64,000 nucleotides of DNA from Aureimonas pseudogalii (lineage in GTDB: Bacteria; Pseudomonadota; Alphaproteobacteria; Rhizobiales; Rhizobiaceae): the NCBI RefSeq assembly GCF_014196835.1, contig NZ_JACIEK010000011.1, positions 62,001-126,000 of the forward strand, written 5' to 3'. Position numbers and translations under genes: made by a program. Position 1 is the first letter of the stretch. The number at the start of each line of letters is the position of its first letter. This document shows positions 24,322 to 33,208 of the stretch, in pieces. A model generated the notes under the pieces. The model saw only the letters and a list, made by a program, of their open reading frames with translations, had not been told where the DNA came from and did not search any database.

Positions 24322-25355
24322 CGGACTCTCTCCCCCTGGGTCCTTCGCGCCTCGGCCATCCCCTCGCACAGCGCCCGCGTCAGCCGCGCGGCCTCGCCCT
24401 CGTTCCGCACCGAACCGAGCCGCAGCCAGTCGGTGCGCAGCGAAAAGGGTCGCGTCAGGATGTGGCGGTGTGCCAGCGCCTCGAACAGCGCGCCGGCCAA
24501 GGGCGCCTCGACCAGCGCGAAGAGCGCGGCGTCCCCCGTCGGCTTCAACCCGCCCGCGCGGATCGCCGTGCGCGTCAGCGCGGCGCGGCTGGCGATGCCC
24601 TCTCGCAATCCCTCGACCAGAGCGTCGTCCGCCATCCAGCGCGCGGCGATCGCCAGCGCCGGGCCCGACACCGCCCAGGGGCCGAGCCGCTCGTCGAGGC
24701 GCGCGGCGAGATCGGGCGTCGTCAGCGCGAAGCCGAGCCGCAAGCCCGCCAGCCCGAAGAACTTGCCGAAGGAGCGCAGCACTGCGAGCCCTGGCCGGCC
24801 GGCGTCGGCCGCCAAGGTTTCACGTGTGTCGGCGTCCATGAAGGCCTCGTCCACGACGAGGTGACCGCCGGCGGCGGCGAGCCGGTCCGCCAGCGTCAAA
24901 AGCTCAGCGCGCAAGAAGCGGCGGCCGTCGGGGTTGTTGGGGTTGGCGAGAACGGCGAGGCGGATGTCCGGCGTGAGGTCGGCAAGGGTCGAAACCGTCC
25001 GCACCTCGTGGCCGGCGGCGCGCAACGCCCTCTCGTGCTCGGCATAGGTCGGCGCCAGAACGGCGGCGGGGCCGGGCGGCAGGAGATGCGGCAGCAGCGA
25101 GATCAGCGCCTGGCTGCCGGGCGCGGCGACGAGGCCGGCCTCGCCGGGGGCGGCGTAGAAGCGCCGGGCGGCCTTGCTCGCCGCGCCTTCGAGCGCGGCT
25201 TCCGGCAGACGCGTCCACGTCTCGGGGTCGAGCGCTGGCAGCGGCGGAGCCACCGGATTGATGCCGGTGGAGAGGTCCAGCCAGTCGGCCCGCACGCCGC
25301 CATAGCGCGCGATCGCGGCATCCAGCGCCCCGCCGTGACGGCGCGCCGCGTTCAT
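24318..25355 (-). CDS. cobC: CobC, threonine-phosphate decarboxylase-like PLP enzyme
   Basis: A 345-residue fold-type I PLP enzyme related to histidinol-phosphate aminotransferase. It would supply the aminopropanol phosphate used by CobD, by decarboxylating threonine phosphate. The sequence shows DLSTGINPVAPPLP near residue 27, ANPNNPDG for cofactor binding, HLVVDEAFMD and the lysine segment RSFGKFFGLAGLRLGF, in which the Lys forms the PLP aldimine. It overlaps cobB by four bases upstream and cobD downstream. In older nomenclature CobC is this protein; it is not the alpha-ribazole phosphatase of enteric bacteria. Confidence 0.93.
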   Translation of the reverse strand: MNAARRHGGALDAAIARYGGVRADWLDLSTGINPVAPPLPALDPETWTRLPEAALEGAASKAARRFYAAPGEAGLVAAPGSQALISLLPHLLPPGPAAVLAPTYAEHERALRAAGHEVRTVSTLADLTPDIRLAVLANPNNPDGRRFLRAELLTLADRLAAAGGHLVVDEAFMDADTRETLAADAGRPGLAVLRSFGKFFGLAGLRLGFALTTPDLAARLDERLGPWAVSGPALAIAARWMADDALVEGLREGIASRAALTRTAIRAGGLKPTGDAALFALVEAPLAGALFEALAHRHILTRPFSLRTDWLRLGSVRNEGEAARLTRALCEGMAEARRTQGERVR

Positions 25356-26707
25356 GCCGCCCCCCGGTCGACGACGTGGAGGAACGAGCCGGCGACACGC
25401 CCGCGTGCGAGGCCCATCGCGCCGAGATCAGCACCGAGCGCGTCGCGCGCTGCGAACAGCCGGTCGGCCTCGCCCTCGCGCAGGACAGTCGCATAGTGGA
25501 ACTCGTGCGCCGTCAGCGGATGGGCCCAGGGCGAGGCTTCGAGCGGGCTGAGGCGGCGATAGCCGAGATGACGGCGGCGCAGGCGAAACGAGGTCGCGAG
25601 CGGCAGGAGGCCGAGCATCGCGTGCGTCTTCCCGTCCGCATCCTCCAGCGTCTCGCCGAGCGCCATGTAGCCGCCGCACTCGCCATAGATCCGCGCGCCG
25701 CGCACGGCCGCCGCATGAACCCCGGCGCGAAAACCCGCCGCGTCGGCGAGACGCCCGGCATGCAGCTCGGGATAGCCGCCGGGCAGGAACACCGCGTCGG
25801 CATCCGGTGCCGGGCCCTCGTCGGCGAGCGGCGAGAAGAAGGAAAGCTCCGCTCCCGCCGCCTGCCAGCCGTCGAGGAGATGGGGATAGGCGAACGCAAA
25901 CGCGACGTCGCGGGCCACCGCGATGCGCTGACCGAGAGGCGTGAGCGGCGTAGCGGCAGGCGAGCCGGTGCCTTGCGTGCCTGAAAGGTCGGCGTCGGCG
26001 CGACCGGGCCCCGCCAGCAGCCGCATCAGCAGCGCCTCGTCGAGCCCCTCGCCGATCCCATCCGCCGCACGCTCGAGAAAGGCCTCCAGCCCCTCGGTTT
26101 CACCAGCTTGCACGAGGCCGAGATGGCGCTCGGGCAATGCGAGATCGGCCCGCGCCGGCAGCGCCACGAGCACGGGTAGGCCGAGCGGCTCCAGCGCAGC
26201 TCGCAGCATCGCCTCATGCCGTGCGCTGCCGACACGGTTGAGGATCAAGCCGCCGAGCACGACATCCGCGCGGTGGTCGCGAAAGCCGCGCACGAGGGCG
26301 GCCACCGAGTGCGACTGGCGCGCGCAGTCGATCACCAGCACCACCGGCAGGCCCAGCAGCACGGCCAGATCGGCCGCCGAACCGGTGCCGTCGGCGGCGC
26401 CGTCGAAGAGGCCCATCATGCCCTCCACCACCAGCGGCCGGTCGCCGCTGCCGGCGAGGCGGCGGAGCAGCGCCGGCCGCATCGCCCACGGGTCGAGATT
26501 GACGCTGGACCGTCCGCTTGCCGCCGCGTGGAAGGCGGGATCGATATAGTCCGGCCCGGCCTTCGCCGGGGCGACCTCGACGCCGCGCCGCGCCAGCCAG
26601 CGCAGCAGCGCCAGCGTCGCCAGCGTCTTGCCGCTGCCGGAATGCGGCGCGGCGAGCAGGAAGCCGGGGCGGGCGTGGGACGGGGGGGGGGCGGGACGAT
26701 CGGACAT
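25352..26707 (-). CDS. cobB: Cobyrinate a,c-diamide synthase
   Basis: A 451-residue ATP-dependent glutamine amidotransferase that amidates the a and c carboxylates of the corrin ring. The N-terminal dethiobiotin-synthetase-like domain has the P-loop in SGSGKTLATLALL, KAGPDYIDPAFH and VVEGMMGLFDG; the C-terminal class I glutaminase domain has FLPGGYPELH and the nucleophile cysteine in YGECGGYMALG. It heads the minus-strand cobB-cobC-cobD operon and is divergent from cbiD with only 45 bases between the two start codons. The same enzyme type acts in both cobalt-insertion routes, so it does not tell them apart. Confidence 0.95.
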   Translation of the reverse strand: MSDRPAPPPSHARPGFLLAAPHSGSGKTLATLALLRWLARRGVEVAPAKAGPDYIDPAFHAAASGRSSVNLDPWAMRPALLRRLAGSGDRPLVVEGMMGLFDGAADGTGSAADLAVLLGLPVVLVIDCARQSHSVAALVRGFRDHRADVVLGGLILNRVGSARHEAMLRAALEPLGLPVLVALPARADLALPERHLGLVQAGETEGLEAFLERAADGIGEGLDEALLMRLLAGPGRADADLSGTQGTGSPAATPLTPLGQRIAVARDVAFAFAYPHLLDGWQAAGAELSFFSPLADEGPAPDADAVFLPGGYPELHAGRLADAAGFRAGVHAAAVRGARIYGECGGYMALGETLEDADGKTHAMLGLLPLATSFRLRRRHLGYRRLSPLEASPWAHPLTAHEFHYATVLREGEADRLFAARDALGADLGAMGLARGRVAGSFLHVVDRGAA

Positions 26708-26741
26708 GAGCCCGGCGCTTTTCGCACGAAGCCGCGCGGCC

Positions 26742-26747
26742 TATAAG
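26742..26747 (+). promoter_or_regulatory. Putative -10 element directly before cbiD
   Basis: TATAAG ends six bases before the cbiD ATG at 26753, so transcription would start at or next to the start codon, and no ribosome-binding sequence is present. This suggests a leaderless message. A -35 element is not clear. A downstream start cannot be used without losing the conserved N-terminal part of CbiD. Confidence 0.35.
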
Positions 26748-26752
26748 CCCCC

Positions 26753-27892
26753 ATGGGCTTCAATCTCGGCAGGCGGCGGCAGGGCGGCGACGGCAAGCGC
26801 GAAGGGGAGACCCTTCGCCGTGGCTGGACCACGGGCGCCTGCGCCACCGCCGCCACGAAGGCCGCGCTCACCGCCCTCCTCACCGGTGAATTTCCCGATC
26901 CCGTCGAGATCACGCTGCCGAAGGGCGAGCGCCCCGCCTTCCCGCTCGCCCGCACGCGGCTGACGCAAAGCGAAGCCTTCGCGGCGATCGTCAAGGATGC
27001 GGGCGACGATCCCGACGTGACGCATCTCGCCGAGATCAGCGTCACCGTGCGCCTCGGAAAAGCCGGCTCGGGTGTCATCTTCCGCGCCGGCGAGGGTGTC
27101 GGCACCGTTACGCTTCCCGGCCTGCCGATCCCAACGGGCGAGCCCGCGATCAACCCGGTGCCGCGCGCGCTGATGTGTGCCGTGGTCGACGACGTTTGTC
27201 GGCTAACAAACTCAGCGTCGGACGTCGAGATTACGGTCGGTGTCGCCGATGGCGTAGCCTTGGCAGAGAAGACCTGGAACGGCCGGCTCGGCATCGTCGG
27301 CGGTCTGTCGATCCTCGGGACCACCGGCATCGTCCATCCCTTCTCCTGTGCCGCCTGGATCCACTCCATTCATCGCGGCATCGACGTGGCGCGTGCGAGC
27401 GGCCTTCGCCGCGTCGTCGGCGCCACCGGCTCCAGCAGCGAGGACGCCGCGCGCCGGCTCTATCCCGACCTGCCGACGGTCGCCTATCTCGACATGGGCG
27501 ACTTTGCCGGAGGGCTCCTCAAGTACCTCCGTGTCCACCCCGTGCCAGCACTGACGATCGCCGGGGGCTTCGCCAAGCTGACGAAGCTCGCGGCGGGCTC
27601 GCTCGACCTCCATTCCGGCCGCAGTCAGGTGGACTTCGCTTTCCTCCTGCGGCTCGTCGCCGAGATCGACGCCGGCGCGGCCGAACGGCTGGCGCCGGCC
27701 ATCCTCGGCGCCAACACGGCGAAGGCGGTGCTCGACCTCTGCACGGCGGGGGGGCTGGACCTGCCGGCCCTCGTGGCCGCGCGCGCTCTTGCCACCGTGC
27801 GCGAGACCCTGCGCGAAGCGCCCGTGGCCGCCGAGATCGTCGTCACCGACCGGTCTGGCGCGGTGATCGCCCATGTGCGGGAGGAGCCGTGA
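26753..27892 (+). CDS. cbiD: CbiD, cobalt-precorrin-5B (C1)-methyltransferase
   Basis: A 379-residue CbiD, which methylates C1 of the corrin ring after loss of the C20 fragment, using SAM. It begins with a short basic tail, then the conserved LRRGWTTGACATAATKAAL and later PAINPVPRALM, GTTGIVHPFS, GATGSSSEDAARR and ADFAGGLLKYLR-like segments. CbiD is typical of the early-cobalt route; in the classical late-cobalt route CobF performs C1 methylation, and no cobF was seen in this window. The stop codon overlaps the cobK start (GTGA), so these two form an operon. There is no ribosome-binding site, and a -10-like TATAAG lies just upstream. Confidence 0.94.
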   Translation: MGFNLGRRRQGGDGKREGETLRRGWTTGACATAATKAALTALLTGEFPDPVEITLPKGERPAFPLARTRLTQSEAFAAIVKDAGDDPDVTHLAEISVTVRLGKAGSGVIFRAGEGVGTVTLPGLPIPTGEPAINPVPRALMCAVVDDVCRLTNSASDVEITVGVADGVALAEKTWNGRLGIVGGLSILGTTGIVHPFSCAAWIHSIHRGIDVARASGLRRVVGATGSSSEDAARRLYPDLPTVAYLDMGDFAGGLLKYLRVHPVPALTIAGGFAKLTKLAAGSLDLHSGRSQVDFAFLLRLVAEIDAGAAERLAPAILGANTAKAVLDLCTAGGLDLPALVAARALATVRETLREAPVAAEIVVTDRSGAVIAHVREEP

Positions 27893-28626
27893 CGGGCGAG
27901 GCGATCCTGCTTCTCGGCGGCACGTCGGAGGCGACGATCCTGGCGCAGCGCATCGCGCGGGAGCGGCCGGGCGACCGGCTGGTGGTCTCGCTTGCCGGAC
28001 GCACGCTCGCGCCGGATCGCGGCGAAGGCGAGACGCGGATCGGCGGCTTCGGCGGCGCGGCGGGGCTCGCGGCGTTTCTCGTGACCGAGCGCATGACCCG
28101 GCTCGTGGACGCAACGCATCCCTTCGCCGCCGGCATCTCGCGCAATGCGGTCGCAGCGGCGACGCGGGTGGACATCCCCCTGCTCACGCTACTGCGGCCG
28201 CCCTGGACCCGGGCACCTGATGAACACTGGATCGAGGTCGCCTGTCTCAAGGCCGCGTGCGACGCGCTGCCGGCGGGCGCTCGGCCCTTCCTGGCACTGG
28301 GGCGCCAGCACATCGCGCCCTTCCGCCACCGGCCGGACCTCGCGCCGGTGCTGCGCATGGTGGACCCGCCCACCGAGCCCCTGCCCTTCGCGGCCAAGCT
28401 GGTGATCGGCCGACCCGGTCAGAGCGTGGAGGCGGAAGCCGCGCTCCTGTGCGAGCACGCCGTCACGCATCTCGTCTCGCGCAATTCCGGCGGCGCCCGC
28501 TCCCACGCCAAGATCGCGGCAGCACGGCTCCTCGGCATCCCCGTGGTGATGATCGCCCGCCCGCCCGAACCTGCGGGCCCCTTGGCGCGCGGCGTGGACG
28601 AGGTGATGGCGTGGCTCGCCGGCTAA
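27889..28626 (+). CDS. cobK: Precorrin-6A reductase (CobK/CbiJ family)
   Basis: A 245-residue NADPH-dependent reductase of the CobK/CbiJ family, which reduces the macrocycle after C1 methylation. It starts with ILLLGGTSEATILAQRI, the dinucleotide-binding motif, and has LVDATHPFAAGISRNA, FLALGRQHIAPF and LVSRNSGGARSHAKIAAA, all expected for the family. The start is GTG at 27889, overlapping the cbiD stop. The product order cbiD then cobK follows the order of the reactions. The sequence does not decide whether the substrate holds cobalt. Confidence 0.93.
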   Translation: MTGEAILLLGGTSEATILAQRIARERPGDRLVVSLAGRTLAPDRGEGETRIGGFGGAAGLAAFLVTERMTRLVDATHPFAAGISRNAVAAATRVDIPLLTLLRPPWTRAPDEHWIEVACLKAACDALPAGARPFLALGRQHIAPFRHRPDLAPVLRMVDPPTEPLPFAAKLVIGRPGQSVEAEAALLCEHAVTHLVSRNSGGARSHAKIAAARLLGIPVVMIARPPEPAGPLARGVDEVMAWLAG

Positions 28627-28648
28627 ACACCATCCGGCCGAGTGCGGA

Positions 28649-29437
28649 TCAGTCCGCCGCCTTCGCCGTCTTGCGTGCGTTCGGCCGCAGAATATGGGGA
28701 TGCGCGGCGTCGTAGAGCTTGGAATCGACGAAGCCCTCCGCCGCAAGCCCCCGGCCGACCAGAACCAGCGCGGTGCGCGTGAGCTTGGCCTCGCGCACGA
28801 GCCGGGCGATCGTGGAGAGCGTGCCGCGGATGAAGCTCTCGTCCGGCCAGCCGACGCGGTAGGCGACCACCACCGGGCAGTCCGGTCCGTAGGCGGGGAT
28901 GGGCGAAAGCTCGCGCTCGATATGGGCGAGGTTGCGGATCGAGAGGTGGATCGCCAGCGTCGCGCCGCTCTGCCCGAGCGTCGCGAGATCCTCGCCCTCG
29001 GGCATGCCGGAGGATTTCATCGAGGTGCGCGTCACCACCACGGTCTGACAGACCTCGGGCACGGTGAGTTCGAGCTTCAGCGCGGCGGCGGCCGCCGCGA
29101 AGGCGGGCACGCCGGGCGTCACGTCGTAGGGAATGCCGAGCGCGTCGAGCCGGCGCATCTGCTCGGCCGTGGCGCCGTAGATCGACGGGTCGCCGGAATG
29201 GACGCGGGCCACGTCGAGGCCGGCTTCGTGGGCGGCCGCCATCTCCGCGATGATCTCGTCGAGATGCATCGGCGCGGTGTCGAGGACGCGCGCGCTTTTC
29301 GGTGCGGTGCGAACGATCTCCTCCGGCACCAGTGAGCCGGCAAAGAGACAGACCGGACAGCGCTCGATGAGACGCAGGCCCCGCAGCGTGATGAGATCGG
29401 CCGCGCCGGGGCCGGCGCCGATGAAATGGACGGTCAT
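28649..29437 (-). CDS. cobM: Precorrin-4 C11-methyltransferase (CobM/CbiF)
   Basis: A 262-residue SAM-dependent methyltransferase of the tetrapyrrole methylase fold, adding the methyl group at C11. It starts VHFIGAGPGAADLITLRGL, the N-terminal glycine-rich loop, and has VARVHSGDPSIYGATAEQM, VTPGVPAFAAAAAAL and LVLVGRGL. The ATG at 29435-29437 overlaps the stop of the cbiG-cobJ fusion (ATGA). It is the last gene of the minus-strand operon cbiX-cobH-cobL-cobI-cbiG/cobJ-cobM and converges with cobK. Confidence 0.95.
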   Translation of the reverse strand: MTVHFIGAGPGAADLITLRGLRLIERCPVCLFAGSLVPEEIVRTAPKSARVLDTAPMHLDEIIAEMAAAHEAGLDVARVHSGDPSIYGATAEQMRRLDALGIPYDVTPGVPAFAAAAAALKLELTVPEVCQTVVVTRTSMKSSGMPEGEDLATLGQSGATLAIHLSIRNLAHIERELSPIPAYGPDCPVVVAYRVGWPDESFIRGTLSTIARLVREAKLTRTALVLVGRGLAAEGFVDSKLYDAAHPHILRPNARKTAKAAD

Positions 29438-31263
29438 GCGGCGTCTTCCGTGGAGGCGGGGGCAATCCCAGTGCCGGGCTTGGCGGCGTAGCCGCGCGGC
29501 GTGTAGGCGAAGCGGCGCCCCTCGCCGGTGGTGACGACGCGCGTGTTGGTGGAGCCGACGACGACGACGGTCAGCATGTCGACCTCGTCGACGTCGAGGC
29601 GTCCCAGTTCCACGATGCGTACCCGCTCGCCCTCGCGGCCGAGATTGGTCGCGAGGATCACCGGCGTCTCCGGCGCGCGATGGCGCAGGAGCACGTCGCG
29701 GGCGAACGCCAGCTGGGTGCGGCGCTTCATCGACACCGGATTGTAGAAGGCGATGACGAAATCGCCCGCGGCGGCCGCCTCGACGCGGCGCACGATGTCG
29801 GGCCACGGCGTCAGAAGGTCGGAGAGCGAGATCGTGCAGAAGTCGTGGCCGAGCGGGGCGCCGGCGCGGGCGGCCGCGCCTTGCAGCGCGGAGATGCCGG
29901 GCGAAACCTCGATCTCGATGCGCCGCGCGCTGTCCGACAGGTCGCCGCGATCGAGAAGCTCGAAGACGAGCGTCGCCATGGCGTAGATGCCGGCATCGCC
30001 CGAACAGACGAGGGCGACGGTGCGCCCCTCGCCGGCGAGTTCCATCGCATGGCGCACCCGGCGCTCCTCCGCGCCGAGGTCGAAATCGTGGCGCGCCTTG
30101 CCCGCCGCGAGGGGACCGAGGAGATCGAGATAGAGCGAATAGCCGACGAGGTCGGTGGCCTCCGTCACCATCGCCGAAACCTCGGGCGAACGCCACGCCG
30201 CGCCGCCCGGCCCGATGCCGACGACGAAGAGGCGCCCGCGCGCACGGCCGATGGTGGCGGGGTCGAGAGGCCGCGGCGCCTCCGCCAGAGCGGCCGTGGC
30301 GCGGGCCGATTTGCGCTTGGGGGTCAGGAGAGCGCCGGCCGGGCCGACGGCGGCGAGCGCCGCGCCCTCCGACACGCCATGGCAGCCGGTCTCGCGGAAG
30401 ACGATCTCGGAGGGGTTGGCGAGGCGCGGCGCCTGGCACTCCAGCGTGGCGGCGTCGAAGAAGCGGGCGGGCACGCCGAAATGGGCGGCAACCGCATGCA
30501 CCGCCGGCTCGTCTGCCTTCAGGTCGATCGAGGCGACGGCGGCGAGGCTCGACGGGCTGACGCCGGCCTCATGCAGCACGCTTTCCGCCAGGGCGATCGC
30601 CTCGGCCGGCTCGGTGCCGCGCTCGGTGCCGACCCCGAGCACCAGCGTCTTCGGGCGGTAGAGGAGTTCGAGCGGCCGGGGCGTGCGCGCCTCGCTCGTG
30701 GCGCTGAGGGTGACGCGGCCGTCGTCGGAGACGGGAATGCGCGAGCCCGCGAGCCAGTCCGCCGCGCCCTCGATCCAGGCGAATTCGCCGGCCACCAGTT
30801 CGGCCATCACCGCCTTGGCGTCGTCGGGATTTTCGAGATGCCAACCTTCGGGCGGCTCGTCGAGCGCCACGCCGAAGCGCAGGTCCCCCGCCGTGGTGAC
30901 GGCGGCGACGCCCCCGGTGAGCGCGGCGCAGCGGCGGGCGAGGTCGTTGGCGCCGTGGTGGCCGCCGAGCAGCGGCACGGCCGCCGAGCCGTCCTCGGCC
31001 AGCACCACCACGGGCGGTTCCGCCTGCTTGTCGGCGAGGAGCGGCGCGAGGATGCGGATGAGCGCGCCCGCCGCCACCATCGCGACGATCGGGCGCCCGG
31101 CGAGGAAGAGCGCGCGGATGTGCTCGGCGGCGCCGTCGAAGAGGATGTCCGCCTCCGGCACGCGGGCGCGGGCGCCATGGATCTCGGCGCCGAGGCCCTC
31201 CGCCAGACGGCGCGCGAGCGGCAGGGCGGCCGGGGAGAGAAGCAGCAGGACGGGTCTGGTCAT
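29434..31263 (-). CDS. cobJ: CbiG-CobJ fusion: cobalamin ring-opening hydrolase and C17-methyltransferase
   Basis: A 609-residue two-part protein. Residues 1-335 are CbiG: an N-terminal domain with ILFDGAAEHIRALFLAGRPIVA and GGHHGANDLARR, and a C-terminal domain with LVLGVGTERGTEPAEA and ASIDLKADEPAVHAVA. CbiG opens the ring lactone and releases the two-carbon fragment in the early-cobalt route. Residues 345-609 are CobJ/CbiH, the C17-methyltransferase that makes the contraction possible, with LFVVGIGPGG, LVGYSLYLDL, VALVCSGDAGIYAM, VSPGISALQGAAARAG and IAFYNPVSMKR. The two halves catalyse successive steps, so the fusion makes biochemical sense. CobE of the late route resembles only the C-terminal half of CbiG; here the full protein is present. 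It overlaps cobI and cobM by four bases each. Confidence 0.93.
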   Translation of the reverse strand: MTRPVLLLLSPAALPLARRLAEGLGAEIHGARARVPEADILFDGAAEHIRALFLAGRPIVAMVAAGALIRILAPLLADKQAEPPVVVLAEDGSAAVPLLGGHHGANDLARRCAALTGGVAAVTTAGDLRFGVALDEPPEGWHLENPDDAKAVMAELVAGEFAWIEGAADWLAGSRIPVSDDGRVTLSATSEARTPRPLELLYRPKTLVLGVGTERGTEPAEAIALAESVLHEAGVSPSSLAAVASIDLKADEPAVHAVAAHFGVPARFFDAATLECQAPRLANPSEIVFRETGCHGVSEGAALAAVGPAGALLTPKRKSARATAALAEAPRPLDPATIGRARGRLFVVGIGPGGAAWRSPEVSAMVTEATDLVGYSLYLDLLGPLAAGKARHDFDLGAEERRVRHAMELAGEGRTVALVCSGDAGIYAMATLVFELLDRGDLSDSARRIEIEVSPGISALQGAAARAGAPLGHDFCTISLSDLLTPWPDIVRRVEAAAAGDFVIAFYNPVSMKRRTQLAFARDVLLRHRAPETPVILATNLGREGERVRIVELGRLDVDEVDMLTVVVVGSTNTRVVTTGEGRRFAYTPRGYAAKPGTGIAPASTEDAA

Positions 31264-31994
31264 CGGCCGGGCTCGGCGGGCGCGAGGGGGCCGAGAATGG
31301 CCGGCTCGGCGCCGCGATAGAGGAGGACGAGGGCGAAGTAGGGCGCGGCGTCGCCGGTCTCGGCGAGCGGCAGGATGCGCTCGCCCGGCAACGAGACGCG
31401 CTCGGCATAGACGGCTTGGCCCGTCAGCCCCATCGAGGCGATCAGCGTCTTTACACGGCCGAAATGGCGCCCGAGCTTGAGGATCGCGACGCTGTCCGCC
31501 GCCTCGATCCGCGCTCGCAGCGCCTCGTCCGGCAGCGTCGCCGGGAGGATTGTCACCGCGTCGTGCCGCGCGCTCAAGGGGCGGCGGATCGCAGCCGCGC
31601 CGGCCATCACCGAGGAGATGCCGGGCACGATCGTCGTCTCGTATCGCGCGGCGAGGCGGGAGAACAAGTAGAGGAACGAGCCGTAGAAGAACGGGTCACC
31701 CTCGCAGAGCACGGCGACGTCGAAGCCGGCTTCGAGTTCGGCCGCGATGGCATGGGCGGCGGTGTCGTAGGCGGCCTGCCCCGGCGCGCGGTCGGTGGAC
31801 ATCTCCAGGGGAATGGCGATCTCGCGCTGGCCGCCGGGCAGATGCGGCGCGGCGATGGTGCGGGCAAAGCTCGTGCCGCCCGCCGCCAACGGGTAGGCGA
31901 TCACCGGAACCGCGCGCAGCAGCCGGTGCGCCTTGAGCGTCAGGAGTTCGGGGTCACCCGGCCCGAGGCCGAGCCCGTAGAGGCGCCCGCTCAC
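31260..31994 (-). CDS. cobI: Precorrin-2 C20-methyltransferase (CobI/CbiL)
   Basis: A 244-residue tetrapyrrole methylase adding the C20 methyl group. It begins SGRLYGLGLGPGDPELLTLKA, the family start, and shows VIAYPLAAGG, VAVLCEGDPFFYGSFLYLF, VPGISSVMAGAAA and ILKLGRHF. The start is taken as GTG at 31992-31994, which overlaps the cobL stop as GTGA, the junction style of this operon; an ATG nine codons upstream would lie inside cobL. Its place in the operon follows cobL and precedes the cbiG-cobJ fusion. CobI and CbiL differ in cobalt dependence, which the sequence does not settle by eye. Confidence 0.93.
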   Translation of the reverse strand: MSGRLYGLGLGPGDPELLTLKAHRLLRAVPVIAYPLAAGGTSFARTIAAPHLPGGQREIAIPLEMSTDRAPGQAAYDTAAHAIAAELEAGFDVAVLCEGDPFFYGSFLYLFSRLAARYETTIVPGISSVMAGAAAIRRPLSARHDAVTILPATLPDEALRARIEAADSVAILKLGRHFGRVKTLIASMGLTGQAVYAERVSLPGERILPLAETGDAAPYFALVLLYRGAEPAILGPLAPAEPGR

Positions 31995-33208
31995 GGCAGC
32001 TGCGCCTTCGTCAGGTGCCAATGGGTCACCGGCATGGCCGGACGCCAGCCGCGATAGGGGCCGACCGGCTCGGCGCGACTGACGCCGACGCGCAGCAATT
32101 CGCCGCCGTGCACCTCGTGCAGCGCCAGAAGGATCGCCTCCGATTCCAGCGTCACGGCATGAGCGACGAGCCGCCCGCCGGGCTTCAACGCGTTGAAGGC
32201 GGCGACGAAGAGGCCGTCGGTCAGCCCGCCGCCAAGGAACACGGCGTCGGGCGCCTCCAGACCCTGAAGCGCCGCGGGTGCGCGGCCGTCACGGATGTCG
32301 ATGCCATGGGTGCCCAGCCGGAAGGCGTTCTCGGCAATCATGGCGCGGCGCTCGGCCACCGGCTCGATCGCGACCGCGCGGGTGCCCGGCGCGGCGCGCA
32401 GCCATTCCACGGAGATCGAGCCCGAGCCGGCCCCGACGTCCCAGAGAAGGAGGCCGGGCGCCGGCTCCAGCGCGGCGATCGCGAGCGCGCGGAGCACGCG
32501 CTTGGTCATCTTGCCGTCGTGGCGGAAGGCCTCGTCCGGCAGGCCTCCGGTGCGGGCGAACTCGCGCGTTTCGGGATCGGCGCGGCATTCGACGGCAACG
32601 AGGTTGAGCGCCGCGATGCCGCCGAGGTCGAACGATCCGGCTTCGGCATCGCGCACGCGCTCGGCAGCGCCGCCGCAATGTTCAAGAACGGTGAGCCGGC
32701 TTTTCCCATAACCCCGGTCGGCGATGAGCCGCGCGATCGCGGCGGGCGAGGCGCCGTCCTCCGACAGGACGAGCCAGCGGGCGCGATCGGCGATCTCGGG
32801 GTTGAGCGCTGCGACGGGCCGGCCGTGGACGGTGAGGCAGCGCAGGTCTTCCAGCGACCAGCCGAGGCGGGCGGCGGCCAGCGCAAAGGCGGAGGGCGCG
32901 GGCAGGACGACGGCTTCGCCGGGCGCCAGGATCGAGCGCAGCCAGCGCGCCGGGCCGAACCAGGAGGGATCGCCGGTGGCGAGCATGGCGGCGGGCCGAC
33001 CGCGGGCAGCGAGAATGTCGGCGGCCGAATCGGCGAAGGGCGAGCGCCATGCGATGCGCTCGGCCGGGTGATCGTCGGGCAGCATGGCGAGATGGCGCGC
33101 GCCGCCGAAGACGATCTTGGCGCGGCCGAGCGCCGCCGCCTGCTCGGGCGTCAGCGTTGCGAGGCCACCGTCGCCGACGCCGACGACGTGGAGCCAGGCG
33201 CCGCTCAT
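31991..33208 (-). CDS. cobL: Precorrin-6Y C5,15-methyltransferase, decarboxylating (CobL, CbiE-CbiT fusion)
   Basis: A 405-residue bifunctional enzyme. The N-terminal CbiE-type domain (residues 1-205) has WLHVVGVGDGGLATLTPEQ, IVFGGARHLAMLP and LPAPSAFALAAARLGW, and methylates C5. The C-terminal CbiT-type domain (about 215-405), with a Rossmann SAM motif LLWDVGAGSGSISVEW, methylates C15 and decarboxylates the acetate side chain at C12. Fused CobL is common in alphaproteobacteria. Both junctions with neighbours overlap by four bases. Confidence 0.95.
   Translation of the reverse strand: MSGAWLHVVGVGDGGLATLTPEQAAALGRAKIVFGGARHLAMLPDDHPAERIAWRSPFADSAADILAARGRPAAMLATGDPSWFGPARWLRSILAPGEAVVLPAPSAFALAAARLGWSLEDLRCLTVHGRPVAALNPEIADRARWLVLSEDGASPAAIARLIADRGYGKSRLTVLEHCGGAAERVRDAEAGSFDLGGIAALNLVAVECRADPETREFARTGGLPDEAFRHDGKMTKRVLRALAIAALEPAPGLLLWDVGAGSGSISVEWLRAAPGTRAVAIEPVAERRAMIAENAFRLGTHGIDIRDGRAPAALQGLEAPDAVFLGGGLTDGLFVAAFNALKPGGRLVAHAVTLESEAILLALHEVHGGELLRVGVSRAEPVGPYRGWRPAMPVTHWHLTKAQLP

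Noticed and set aside
31995-32021. Longer CobI starting at ATG 32021
   Set aside because: It would overlap cobL by 31 bases and add nine non-conserved residues, whereas the GTG at 31994 gives the four-base overlap seen at all other junctions of this operon.
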